A stretch of DNA of 64,000 nucleotides from Ypsolopha sequella. Lineage: Eukaryota > Arthropoda > Insecta > Lepidoptera > Ypsolophidae. The translations under genes and the position numbers were made by a program. Positions 20,152 to 31,220 of the stretch are shown one piece after another (the first letter of the stretch is position 1; every line of letters starts with the position of its first letter). The notes beneath the pieces are model-generated. The model did not search any database, was not told the origin of the DNA, and saw only the letters and a list, made by a program, of their open reading frames with translations. The DNA is taken from contig OW204010.1 of NCBI GenBank assembly GCA_934047225.1, positions 2,064,294 to 2,128,293 on the forward strand, written 5' to 3'.

Positions 20152-20513
20152 AATAAAATAAACTTTTAACAAAAAAATAGCAACCGACCTCAATAGTAAC
20201 AGCAGTCATTCACTAAAAAATTAATAATAATTCTATAAAGACCGATGGTACCGAAGCAACACTTTTGCCGACTTCTTTCTTCCTGAAACATTATGTTATC
20301 TAGAAGTCGGCGTATTTCCTACGATATAGCAACATAGAAACCAATATAAGAACGCCGACTTCTAGATAACATAACGTTTCAGGAAGAAAGAAGTCGGCAA
20401 AAGTGTTGCTTCGGTACCATCGGTCTTTATAGAATTATTATTAACTTTTTAGTGAATGACTGCTGTTACTATTGAAGTCGGTTGCTATTTTTTTGTTAAA
20501 AGTTTATTTTATT
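20152..20513. repeat. Palindrome with 161-bp arms and 40-bp loop
   Basis: 20152-20312 pairs with 20353-20513 with few mismatches. The loop is the reverse complement of the loop in the copies at 26579-26940 and 36202-36563, as expected when the whole unit is inverted. Confidence 0.85.
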
Positions 20514-21173
20514 CTTAACACTGTTACCTAAAGCAAGTAGGCAATAACGATCTAAGGCGGAGTAATATTTTCCGATCAAATTTACCGAAAGCGTAGACCT
20601 ATTGTGTTGAGTGAGTCAAAGTTACCTACAACTTAGCATAGTTTGGTTTCTCAAATTGTTTATAGGCTTGGAAAAACCTACACAAAAAGGGCCGAGGTGG
20701 CGTTGTTGGTGACTTCTAGACATGGCGTGTTACGGACATCAGCATGACTAGCTACCTTTTGCTAGTTCTTATTTCGGCGTTGCGGCTCGCACGGTTGCCT
20801 GCACTTTATTACTGCGCGGGGGGGGGGGGGGGCTGCCCTCCCTCCACGCCTCCGGCTTTTTATATACACACTCTAGGGGTAGTAACCGCAAGACTGTATA
20901 GAGTCGGGGTGCAATGTGTTGGTTTTTGAATATTATTTACCTACCCGTACAGAAGTCGGCTTTTAGACCGTTTGAACCTACCAGTACAGAAGTCTGACCT
21001 ACTTTTAAACAAAAATAATAGAAAATAAAAAAAGATCAAAAAACATTTTGTTTTTATAGAGACGCTATCTGTGCACCCTGGTTGACTATATATAAAGCTA
21101 CAAAACGGTAACTCACTCACTGACTCATTGACATGGTTGCTTAGTTGGAAGGAGTCGTTTGGGGTGGTAGTGT
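20514..21173. other. Non-coding, with a run of 15 G
   Basis: G runs unbroken at 20818-20832. Short repeats ACCGTTTGAACCTACC and GTACAGAAGTC occur near 20945-20995. No gene is supported. Confidence 0.4.
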
Positions 21174-22558
21174 TGTATGTATGGAATGTCGGGTGTTGTC
21201 AGATAGCACGACCGGCGGGTACCCGGTCTTTCCACCGGTCATGCAACTGAACAAGATAAAACTAAACAGTGACCTAATTGTAACCTAATAGATGTTAAAA
21301 GGTTCTGAAGAAAACTTCGAGGTACTATACAATTAGGTTTATTTAACTTTATCAAAACTACAATCTAACATTCACAAGATAAGGTAAGATGTTAACAGAA
21401 AAAATTATCTTTGTTACCAGTGTTTGGCCAAGACCTTCATTTGGCAATTCCCTGCCAAGACATTACTACGACCTTCCGTACCTTAAAATTGTTGTGTTAA
21501 GAGCCGCCTTAACATCCGGAGTAATATTACATCGGTATTAGTAATGCCAAGACATAAATAAACATTTAAGTGACAACTAGGTGGAATTGTTACCACCTTA
21601 TCCACTGGTAACTAAATTACTTGGAATCTTGTGAAAATTACATTAAAAAAAAAAAACCACTTTTAAAGAAACAAAAACTTGTAAACAAACAAGGGAAACA
21701 ATTCCCTAAATAAAATCTAGCTCAGGGGAGCCGTAGATCCTACAACAATAAATATTTGTCGAACATACTCTTAAAACCAAATCGTCTGGTACACCATTCA
21801 GTTCTACCAGGAAAGAAAAAAAAATAATACAGAACAATAAATTTTACAGTTTGGGTTATTCGGCGAAACAGGAAGAAAATTTGACCTTGGATACTACAAG
21901 GACACATAACTATGTATCCTGAAAACATACCGTCCTCGGTATCTTAACTGTGTGTGGATAAAAGTATAAATTCCAACACCTACTTGAATTTTTCCATTAC
22001 ACTCCACGGAAAATGACACGCCGTCCGCCGCCCCCTTCAAGGTCAACGATCCACGTCCACGCAGGCAAAAGGAACTGCTTACGGCGTACACCACGCGGCG
22101 TTCATACCACTGCCAGCTGGTAAATCACGAAAACTGGTAAACTCGGAAACAAGAAGATCTTGTATACTGAAGATCTTGAAAACAAACACCCTGGAATTAG
22201 AAGAGAAAAAACAATATTAAAACCTTTACCACACGGAACAATGAGAACAAAATTCCGGTGACTGAAAATACAAAGAAAGCAATACGTACCATGATCTGAT
22301 GATTTCAGAACTCCCACCAACCCGATGAAAAAAATGAAAAAAACTTTTTACAAAAAAAATTTTTGTAAAAAAATAACTCAACACGAGCTGTCGGCATAAA
22401 TTCCGGTTGGCAAATGAACGAGAACAACTCGGCAACGCGGCAACGCGCGATTAACTTCATGTCTATAAAAGAGGGTAAACCCGAAACTTTCCGGCAAGCA
22501 AATAAACGACGCAAATACTTTTTGTGATAACCGCAACTACCAAATTTGCAATGCTACA
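21174..22558 (+). mobile_element. Candidate solo LTR, 1385 bp
   Basis: Starts TGTATG and ends GCTACA, with GTGT on both sides (21170-21173 and 22559-22562). TATAAAA at 22464-22470 and AATAAA at 22501-22506 come in the right order and spacing for the U3-R-U5 end of a plus-strand LTR. No ORF inside is credible. A 4-bp flank match alone is weak, so the promoter and poly(A) order is the main support. Confidence 0.4.
22464..22470 (+). promoter_or_regulatory. TATA box of the candidate LTR
   Basis: CTATAAAAGAGG in an otherwise mixed-composition stretch, 31 bp before the AATAAA hexamer. Confidence 0.4.
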
Positions 22559-22562
22559 GTGT

Positions 22563-24430
22563 CTAATACTGAGTGGGGAAAAACCTCGACATTTGACATT
22601 TTTTGACATTTGACATGGTTTTTTGACATTTTAGTGAGGCTGGTCGTTGTATGGGATTTTGTATGGGAGTTTTGCGAGTGAGTGGGCGAGCCCGAAGGGC
22701 GAGCCTACGAACGAGCACGCGAGCGCGAAGCGCGAGCGGGCGAAGTTCGTAGTGATGTACCTGGGTACTAGGGATGGGAAAAATTTACATTTTTGACAGA
22801 AAGTTCGCCGGAACAAGCCCGCGAGCGCGAAGCGCGAGCGGGCGCAGTTCCTAGGGATGTCCCCGATCACTAGGGATGGGATTTTTTTTTTTTCTAAAAT
22901 TTGTTCCAAAAAAAATTTGTTTTGGCCATATCTTCGGAATGGAAGGTGGTACAACCCTAGGGGTCGGTCCATAGGGTAAAAAAAAGTTTCTTTTTTTTTT
23001 AATGTCAAAACTTTAACCGTCCGTATCTCCTAGACGGCTTGAGTTAGACCCATGTTGATGGGTGTCTAAGAAAAGGTCTCGCCGAGATCTAGCCCCCCCC
23101 GGTGTCAAAACTTTAACGGCCCGTATCTCCCAAACGGCTGGAGCTAGACCCATGTTCATGGTACTCTAAGAAAAGGGCTCGGCGAGATCTTTCTGGAAAT
23201 AAAATAAAAAAAAAAAAGTCGAAAAAAAGAATTTTTTTTACGAAAACTTTGGTCGGCCATATCTCCCGAACCGTAAGTCCTAGCGAGTTGCGGTTTCGAC
23301 TTTAGTGATCGGTTTGCCGAGCGCTACCCGACCGCATAAAAAAATTGACATTTGACAGAATTTGACATTTTTTTGACAGGTCCAAACTCGGTATCAAGGG
23401 GCAGGTGGGGTCGCTGATTACGAATTTGTTGTCAACTTTGACACTTTTTGACAACCGACAGGGATTTTGACACTTTTTCGAAAAAAAAAAATGGATTGGA
23501 CATTTTTTCGGCCGAGCACGATACCACGGCTACCAGAGTCATATCTGATGCCATTCTAGGGAGGCCGAAGGCCGACCCCGGAGGACGATTCCTACGAGGC
23601 CGGAGGCGAAGCCGGAGGCCTCGTAGGAATCGTCCGGAGGCCAAACAGTACCAAGCGGCGAGGCCGGAGGCCGAGCCTGTGAGGCTGAAGGCCGAACCGA
23701 GTATAAGCGAGGCCGATGAACGAACATACGAGGCCGAAGGCCGAGTATATGAGTTCATGAGGCCGAGTTCACATTACCCCGGGGGCATTACAATACTGTT
23801 TCACTTGGACATATCTCCCAATCCTTTGAGATTGGGCTTAGCGGGATTCGACTACGTTGAATTGGTTCAAGCACATTTCGACCGTTGACAGTTTGGACAC
23901 TTGACAGCTGTCAGAGGAAACATTTCGCGTAAAGGATCCCGGCAAAGCCGAAGGCCGAGCCTACAAGTGTCTTTATAGCGAGGCCGAAAAACGAGCATGT
24001 GAGGACGGAGAACGCGCCAGTGAGGCTGAAGGCCGAGCTGGCAGCGTTCGGAGTCCGAACATGCGAGTTTTTCGGCCGAGCACGACACCGCGGCCACCAG
24101 AGTCATATCTGATGTCATCCTAGGGAGGCCGAAGGCCGACCCCGGAGGACGATTCCGGAGGAATCGTCCGGAGGCCAAACAGTACCAAGCGGCGAGGCCG
24201 GAGGCCGAACCGAGTATAAGCGAGGCCGATGAACGAACATACGAGGCCGAAGGCCGAGTATGTGAGTTCATGAGGCCGAGTTCACTTAACCCCGGGGGCA
24301 GTACAAGACTGTTTCATTTGGACCTATCTCGAAAACGTTTGAGATTGGGCTTAGCGGGATTCGACTCCGTTGAAAGTTTGTTCAAGCACATTTCGACCGT
24401 TAAGATTTTGGACTTTTAACAACTGTCAGA
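22563..24430. repeat. GC-rich mini-hairpin tract with TTTGACA repeats
   Basis: TTGACATTTGACA runs open the tract. From 22680 onwards short inverted units with a central GAA recur (GCGCGAAGCGCG, CCCGAAGGGC, GGCCGAAGGCC), at least twelve times to 24262. Between them lie pairs of related 60-80-bp segments, for example GTCAAAACTTTAACCGTCCG at 23003 and 23104. Long open frames here (such as 23448-23888) follow from composition and repetition. The family is not recognised. Confidence 0.6.
23510..24430. repeat. Direct duplication, unit about 550 bp
   Basis: 23510-23908 is repeated with differences at 24068-24430, from TTTTTCGGCCGAGCACGA to the AACTGTCAGAG-type end. The 19-bp palindrome arms of the first unit are reduced to 10 bp in the second. 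Confidence 0.7.
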
Positions 24431-24700
24431 GTACACAATTGCAAAATATTTGTCCACTTCAATGGAATCAAAGTTACCACACGTATTTCAACGCGCTATT
24501 ACGGTTACGACGATGACAATTTTGAAAACTGATCATGACCGATGACTTTTTTTCCCACCCGATCATGACCGATGTCATTTCGTGATACAATTGACTTCTG
24601 CCCATTACTTGAATGTCGTCTGATCACCTGTTTCAACTCAATTCAGCTTCCAAACGTGTTTTAAACTCGATACCTTGTCCTGTCACGTTAACGAAAAAGT

Positions 24701-24770
24701 TACAACAACAACTAAATGCAACAACAAACAACAACAGGTAACAACAAGTAACAACAAACAACAACCACGA
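24701..24770 (+). repeat. ACAACA-rich simple repeat
   Basis: Irregular CAA and ACAACA units, followed by the hairpin GCGGGCTGCCGCAGCCCGC near 24786-24804. Confidence 0.75.
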
Positions 24771-24828
24771 ACAATTACAACTCATGCGGGCTGCCGCAGC
24801 CCGCGCACCACGCAAAACACTAGTCCTT

Positions 24829-24836
24829 ATATATAG

Positions 24837-24871
<35 letters not shown>
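24829..24871. repeat. (TA)n microsatellite at the left end of unit A1
   Basis: Continuous TA repeats adjoin the first base of segment A. A TA tract also adjoins A2 (34464-34493) and the inverted fragment at 60267-60272. Confidence 0.85.
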
Positions 24872-24875
<4 letters not shown>

Positions 24876-26578
24876 CAGGAACACTTTTGGCATCCTACAT
24901 GTTGTGCATCGTTACGACGTCTCCCTGTCCTGCTTATATTTTTTATGATCTCTCTGTGAATATTGCTTAATTTTTTGTTTCCTGACTCAGTGGGGTATTT
25001 CACTTTCTTGTAACTTTATTTTTCACAATATTCATCTTGCAGTTGTGCCCAAGCATTTATGAACTCCAAACCATGGTAATGTGGTTTTGGTTTCCTGCGT
25101 ATATCGTTCATGATTTACCTGAGGCATCGACTTCTTGACGTCCTGTGGTTTGGTGTGCGTAAATGCGACGTTGCCAGCATTACTTAATTTATATCCGTCT
25201 CTTTCTATCGTTGTTTAGGTATCAATCGTACTATTGTCAATGCAAATAAATAATTTAAGGGAATGATAGTTATTTTTAATAAATTATCATTTGACCGCTA
25301 TACTTGAGCGATACGATGCAATCTACATTATAACATGTTTATCTAGAAAAATCTAAAATGCTTTTATTATGTCGGTTTACGGATGTCCTAAAACAAATGA
25401 CGATGGTGCGGTATTATTCGGAGTTTTAACTGTAAATTTTGTGACTGACATCTAGCAAATAGGCGCGTAACAGTACGATTCGTACTTATGATATTATTAA
25501 AATTGTTTATCTTAAGTATAAATATTTAAAGATTATATTAAAAACTTAGAAAATTTAGGATGTTGCTGTAGGTATTATTTAGGTATTTGCAATTATTTAA
25601 TTTAAAAGGGTCATTACAAACTTAGAATTAAAAGTTGAGATTTTATGTGACATAAAATAAACGTATTTTGTTGTTATTCATTTATTAGAAAGATTGCATA
25701 CATGGAAATTAGGAAAACTGAAAATTGTGAAATACTCTTTCAATAAAATATGAGAGGGACTTAAGAATGTTTACATCATATATGGTATTATTTATCTTGA
25801 CCTAAAATAAAAAGTAAAGAAATTTATTTAGTATGCTTTTCGGTTTAATTAAGTTTCTTTTCATATGATGAGAAATACAAAATTAGAATTCAAAAGTTGG
25901 CAGCTGCTACCTTATCATAATAACATACCCGATCAACATTCAAAAGATTAGGAAAATTCGTACCCGTAATTTCAAGAAAACATAATTTCTATGGTCATGG
26001 CATACAAACAAAAGCGCAGGGTGAAGCGCGGGGCCGGGGTGGACGCCAGGCCACGTGCCAATCGTCGAGACGCTGCCTCGCTTTGATTTTAGCGTGTCGG
26101 CGTCGTCGTACAAAGAGCCGCAGGGGGCGAAGTGACGTGACCTGAGGATGGAGTTTGCTCGCGCGCAATTTACACAGCGGCAAGGCGGCGTGTTAGTGGA
26201 TGGCGATCTGTCAAGCAATATTAATCAAAAGTGCGTTATTTGTGGGAATCATTCATCATATAAATATTTCTTTTGCCGCCAAAAGATGTTTTTTGCTGCA
26301 AAAGAAATATTTAGTAGGATATTCAATAAGTAAGGAATGAAAGTACATGATCAGATTTACACCCTTCTGTTTTAAGGTGGCCGAACTTTGGTAATTAAAA
26401 TAGCGGCTCTAAAATGCCTTTGAAAATTTCACCTTAAAAGAAAGAAATAAGGTACCCACTAAGAAATCCGATAGCAAAAATTTATTATATTTTGCCTTAT
26501 TTCGGCTAAGGGCCGACATTGTATTGTTACAAAACTTTTGGAATGAAGAAAATTTCGTTTTGACAGCAATAACTATAA

Positions 26579-27592
26579 AATAAACTTGAAACAAAAAAAT
26601 AGTAACCGACTTCAATAGTAACAGCAGTCATTCACTAAAAAGTTAATAAAAATTCTATTAATTAATGACCGATGGTACCGGAGCAACACTTTTGCCGACT
26701 TCTTTCTTCCTGAAACATTATGTTACCTAGAAGTCGGCGCTCTTATATTGGTTTTTATGTTGCTATATCGTAGGAAATACGCCGACTTCTAGATAACTTA
26801 TTGTTTCAGGAAGAAAGAAGTCGGCAAAAGTGTTGCTTCGGTACCATCGGTCTTTATAGAATTATTATTAACTTTTTAGTAAATAACTGCTGTTACTTTT
26901 GAAGTCGGTTACTATTTTTTTGTTAAAAGTTTATTTTATTTCACATTTTTTAGTGTTGCTGGGTTAAATTTTTAAGTATGGGTAGTTCTTGTAAACGTGG
27001 TGTTAATATGAAACGAAGTTCAAGTGAGTAAAGTAGCTATGTTTGAGTAGCTTCCTGCTATCAGTACCCTAACACAACATGATTACCGCAATCTCGAGTT
27101 ATTTGCTGTCATCCGTTGAAGAGTTCTACGGTGATGAAGCCAAGATCAAAGGCCAGGTGGGTACATTGAAAATTTTCTAGCAATGCCCTGCAATCAGCAC
27201 CCTAACACAAGCTGATTGATGCAATCCGAAGTTATGTGCTGTCATCCGTTGAGGAGTTCTATGGTGAATATGATGATGAAGCCAGAATCAAAGGTCAGGT
27301 GGAAGAAAGTCGATTTAACAAGTAATACCTTGCAATCAGCATCCTGGTACAAAGCGATTTCCTCAATCTTGAGAGGTATGCTCTTATTTTCTGAGGAGTT
27401 CCACTTCCTGTATCTGAAGACCTTCATCAGATCATGACCAAATCTAAAATGAGACCTACCTGGAAGCACACTCTTCCAAACAAAAAAGAATCATTCAAAT
27501 CGGTTCAATAATGACGGAGTTATGGAATAACAAACACAAAAAAAAAGCATACATTCCAACTGAGAACCTCCTCCTTTTTTGAAGTCGGTTAA
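26579..27592. mobile_element. AACCGACTTCAA composite element in A1 (inverted relative to 19313)
   Basis: The palindrome comes first (arms 26579-26739 and 26780-26940), then about three minisatellite units, then the end TTGAAGTCGGTTAAAAA. Order and loop are reversed compared with 19313-20513. Confidence 0.8.
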
Positions 27593-27957
27593 AAATAAGA
27601 ACCCCAACCTAAGCCCTCCTTATTTATTGAAAAGAATTAAAAATAAACATTAAAATTTTATCAGCGAAATCAAGAAAAACTTACGACAATTTGTAACCAA
27701 GATCTTATGGATTGAAAAATAGGTAGGTACCTAGGTAACCTATTGCATGAGTTGCATGAGTGTAGGTAAAGTAGTGTATGAAACTACACATAACTAGGTA
27801 TTAAAACACTCGTGTATACAATAAAAAAACTCGCCTACGGCTCGTTTTTAGGGTTCCTTACCCAAAGGGTAACACGTAAAAGGTTACCCACGCCACAGTA
27901 AAAAAAGTGCCCACGCAGACAGGTCCAGCAGATTCCAGATACACGCGCTACTAATAC

Positions 27958-28037
27958 AACCTGACCGCGAAAATACTGCCGATGACGATGGTGTAGCACG
28001 CCATACATTTCATCGGCAATATGTTCGCGGTCGGGTT
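27958..28037. repeat. 80-bp palindrome ACCGCGAA...TTCGCGGT
   Basis: AACCTGACCGCGAAAATACT and the opposite end are complementary over about 28 bp. The same hairpin is at 37580-37659 and, in reverse, 54756-54835. Confidence 0.8.
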
Positions 28038-28790
28038 ATACTTACTGATCCCATGCAACTTATTCTCAAAGAAAATGGAAACTTATTACATCGCAATAAG
28101 AGTCATAATAAAGAGTCAGAATAAACATAATAAAGACACATAGTTATTTGTTCAAGATACCCTTACTTAATTTCGTGCCCAATTCTTAAATACACGAAAA
28201 ACTATGCAATCAGTCTTGCAATAAGCACCACCTAATTACCTATCAGTTCGCGAGCACCCGATGCTCTAATTTGACGATACTACGTGTGTAAATTAATAAA
28301 ACGGCAAATTAATAATAATAACACAAACAAGTCCCTTCTTACACAAGAAACAAAAAATTATTGCCTATCACAATAATCACAAACCAATTGCAACGAATAA
28401 TCAAGGCATTGACCTAATATGTAATATGTGGGTCGATGGGTCAAGGTCCACACCTGCGAGTTGAACGACCGACACAAACCGAGCCGCAGGTGACGCTCGC
28501 ACTACTGTAGAATTTTTAATTAAAATGGTGCTTACGCGCAGGTAATATGGTGTCAATTAATTTGATGTTTGCGTCAGGATGAGTTTGTGTTTGCGCTCTC
28601 CGCTCACCGCGGCTACAAAGTAGTACAACGCGAGCCGACCAGCCCACGACACCGTCACGCGGCATAACGTCTCCGGCCCCGCGCTTCACCCCGCGCGTAT
28701 TTTTGTATGCCATGATAATCTGCTTATATGGAAAATATTCATGTATTAGAAAGAAATAAAGGTACACAATCTGCTTCGTTCTGTAGGGCA

Positions 28791-28901
28791 CCGTACAGGG
28801 GTTGTCTATGGTTGTGGTCTTCTTTTTGGTGACCAGTTGGTGACTAAAAGTACTGGTGGTCACCAAGGAGAGGACCAAAACCATAAACAACCCCTGTACG
28901 G
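28791..28901. repeat. 111-bp hairpin with CCGTACAGGGGTTGT ends
   Basis: Arms of about 46 bp pair with a few mismatches around a short loop (TGACTAAAAGTAC). Copies of exactly the same length are at 38398-38508 and 52518-52628. Confidence 0.85.
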
Positions 28902-28980
28902 GATTCTACATTTATGACTCTGTCCACGCTTTTATACCTCCATGGAGCTAACCAAGCAATATCCTGTCTTGCTCGCTTAA

Positions 28981-29450
28981 GGAGATTACCATCGCCAAAT
29001 TAGCAGCTCGATATTTGTCAGTACGAATATCAACGGAAATGACATTGAAATAACGTTCATATCAGCGCGCAATGCAAAGTGGCTATTACGACGCTCGCTG
29101 CGCCCTTGAAAGAGCGAAATAGGAGAAAATTATACTTTACACATGGACGTGATTGTTCGATTGAATAATCCTATGTTATCTTTATAGCTATCAAGTTTAT
29201 TTATTTATCAAAGCATAACTGAATTCAATCAGCCAAGCCACTTAGGAGTAGTAGGAAATTCAAGCCAAAAAACACCATTTAGTTAATACATTTTTTCATG
29301 TAGAAGTTTTGGTGGTATGAAATAGAAAAATGTTGCATGCATATGTTGTCTAAGAGCTGATTATTCATAATACATTTTTTCGTTATTTTTGGTTTGGCCG
29401 TAAACGAGGAGTAGGCTTTAGAAAGTACCCATTTGGCAATAGTAAGGCCT
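28981..29450. mobile_element. TTAA-flanked miniature piggyBac-type element in A1
   Basis: TTAA at 28977-28980 and 29451-29454. The ends GGAGATTACCATCGCCAAAT and, in reverse, AGGCCTTACTATTGCCAAAT are clearly related. The matching place in copy C has a single empty TTAA (52439-52442). It is non-coding. Confidence 0.75.
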
Positions 29451-30799
29451 TTAAGTCTTGTTTCGTCAATCTAGATCTCTTTTGCTGAGATTCGTACATA
29501 GGTTGCGAACGTTATAATAATAATGCACATCGGCTATATCGTCGTTTGCTTTCATCGGACTGTTAGTGCTTCGTGCGACAATGATGACGTGACGCCACGA
29601 TACGATGTACATTATATATAAACGGCTGGAAACTGTACATGATGGCATTATGTATGAAATTTATCAGTACTTAAGTGTGAGAGGGTGTGCATGTGCTTGT
29701 ACACATCGCGCCAAACTTCTAGTCCCCTCTGAACACGAGGTGATTCATATTGATACGTACAGTGAACGCATCGAGCTATACACATTGGACGTTGTACCTT
29801 TCTTAGATTCTTCCCTGTAGGGACTAATATCGTACAGCAAATGCTAAGCTTGATGTGGCCTCCACTTTACATAAAAAGTAATTAAACAATTTTATTCAAC
29901 TTCAAAAAAAAATTACTTAGGCTCATGAAATAATATTTTTACATATAGGTATACACAAAACCATGGTAGAGCTTATGCTGGGCTCGACGGTGGAGATATG
30001 TACCACCATCTTACTCGCAAACCCTCCAAAGTTATTCGGGGGAGAGTAAGAGGACAGCTCTCAAACAGCCATAAAACCAGATGGCCCACCATACCTGGGA
30101 CCGATCGATGGCAGTATAATATCCATCTCCAATTGCCGGCCCTTACGTAAAACAGACTGGTGACGGGTAGCGGCGTCACTGGTGCGAAGGTTTTGACACC
30201 ACGCTCACCAACCCGCCTGCTCAGCGTGTGTGAGTATGGGCATTTCTTCCAGAAGGACCGCCAAGAGTGGCGAAATATCCAAAAGAATATAAGTGAACTA
30301 AAAACAAAGATTCAAATTGAGGCGGTAACGAAAAGAAAAGAATTCGCACCTACTGTTTAACACTTTCACCTTTCTCCGTAGAAAATAAGATTCAAAATAG
30401 GTCAATCCGATCAAATCGTTTGAGCGAAGCCGCCACGCATATTTAGTTTAAGAAATCATGTGTCATATTGCTTTGTACTTAGCATTCTAATTTGTTTGAT
30501 AAGTACAGCAAGCGTCAAGATTTTTGTTTATGTTGAGTGAAGCAAAGCAAGGACCGAGTTTTTATTTCTATGAAATTCACTTTCTACGTGAACTTTGTTT
30601 GACTTGTAAAAGATCAACTCAGTGCTTGATATTTATTATCGTTACGACATGAATCTCCGAAGGGGTTTTATAGGTGTTCCGAGTGTGAACTGTGAAATGT
30701 AAATCGGTACTCCCGCATTTCACCGACGATTAGCGCTTAAAACATTGATGATTTTAAAAATATAACTCCTGTTTTGTAAAGTCGTATACTTAGGGTTAA

Positions 30800-31220
30800 A
30801 CGTACAGGAGATTAGTATCGCCAAATGGGTACTTTCTAAAGCCTCATTTACGGTTGCACCAAAAATATTGAAAAAAAATTGTATATGAATTATCAACTCT
30901 AAGAGAACATAAGCAACATTTTTCTTTTTCATACCGCCAAAACTTCTATATAAAAAAAATTTCAACCGAATGGTGTTTTTTGGCTTGAAATCCCTACTGC
31001 TCCTAAGCGGCTCTAAGCGGATAAACTTGATAGTTTTCAATCAAACAATCACGTTCATGTGAAAAGTATAATTTTCTCCTATTTCGCCCTTCCAAAGACG
31101 CAGCGAGCGTCATAACAGCCACTGCGCAAGGTGCGCTGATATAAATGTTATTTCAATGTCATTTCCGTCGATATCTGTACCAACCGACATCGAGTTACTA
31201 ATTTGACGACAGTAATCGCC
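30800..31220 (-). mobile_element. Diverged, inverted TTAA-type miniature element in B1
   Basis: Related in reverse to 28981-29450, with TTAA at 30796-30799 and a decayed TTAT at 31221-31224. The right end, read in reverse, is GGCGATTACTGTCGTCAAAT. With the A1 copy it makes a large imperfect palindrome around the A-B junction. Matching copies: 45088-45512 in B2 and 50213-50635 in C. Confidence 0.6.

Larger units (their letters stand above)
19313..20513. mobile_element. AACCGACTTCAA composite element with minisatellite and long palindrome
   Basis: Begins AACCGACTTCAAAAAGGAGG (with a 48-bp tandem duplication at 19313-19405) and its right end carries the complement TTGAAGTCGGTT. Inside are about 3.5 units of a ~127-bp repeat (19575-20035) and a palindrome (20152-20513). 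Reverse-oriented relatives lie at 26579-27592 and 36202-37215. It has no coding capacity and is recognisable as a widespread Lepidoptera-type repeat. Confidence 0.75.
24871..29675 (+). repeat. Segment A, copy 1 (A1)
   Basis: A1 matches 34494-39278 almost base for base (offset 9623 at the start), with only scattered substitutions and small indels. It contains the palindromic composite (26579-27592), an 80-bp palindrome (27958-28037), a 111-bp hairpin (28791-28901) and a TTAA-flanked element (28981-29450). No gene is supported anywhere in it. Confidence 0.9.

Noticed and set aside
22305..22514. Overlapping small minus-strand ORFs (22102-22514)
   Set aside because: Phe/Ser-rich frames antisense to A-rich DNA within the candidate LTR. 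No domain.
23448..23888. 146-codon ORF on the plus strand (and antisense ORFs of 108 and 134 codons)
   Set aside because: They lie in the GC-rich hairpin tract, where repetition and composition keep several frames open on both strands. No domain is visible.
25940..26218. 92-codon minus-strand ORF repeated exactly at 35563-35841
   Set aside because: Identity comes from the recent A1/A2 duplication, not selection. Sequence is low-complexity Arg/Pro-rich and overlaps several other open frames.
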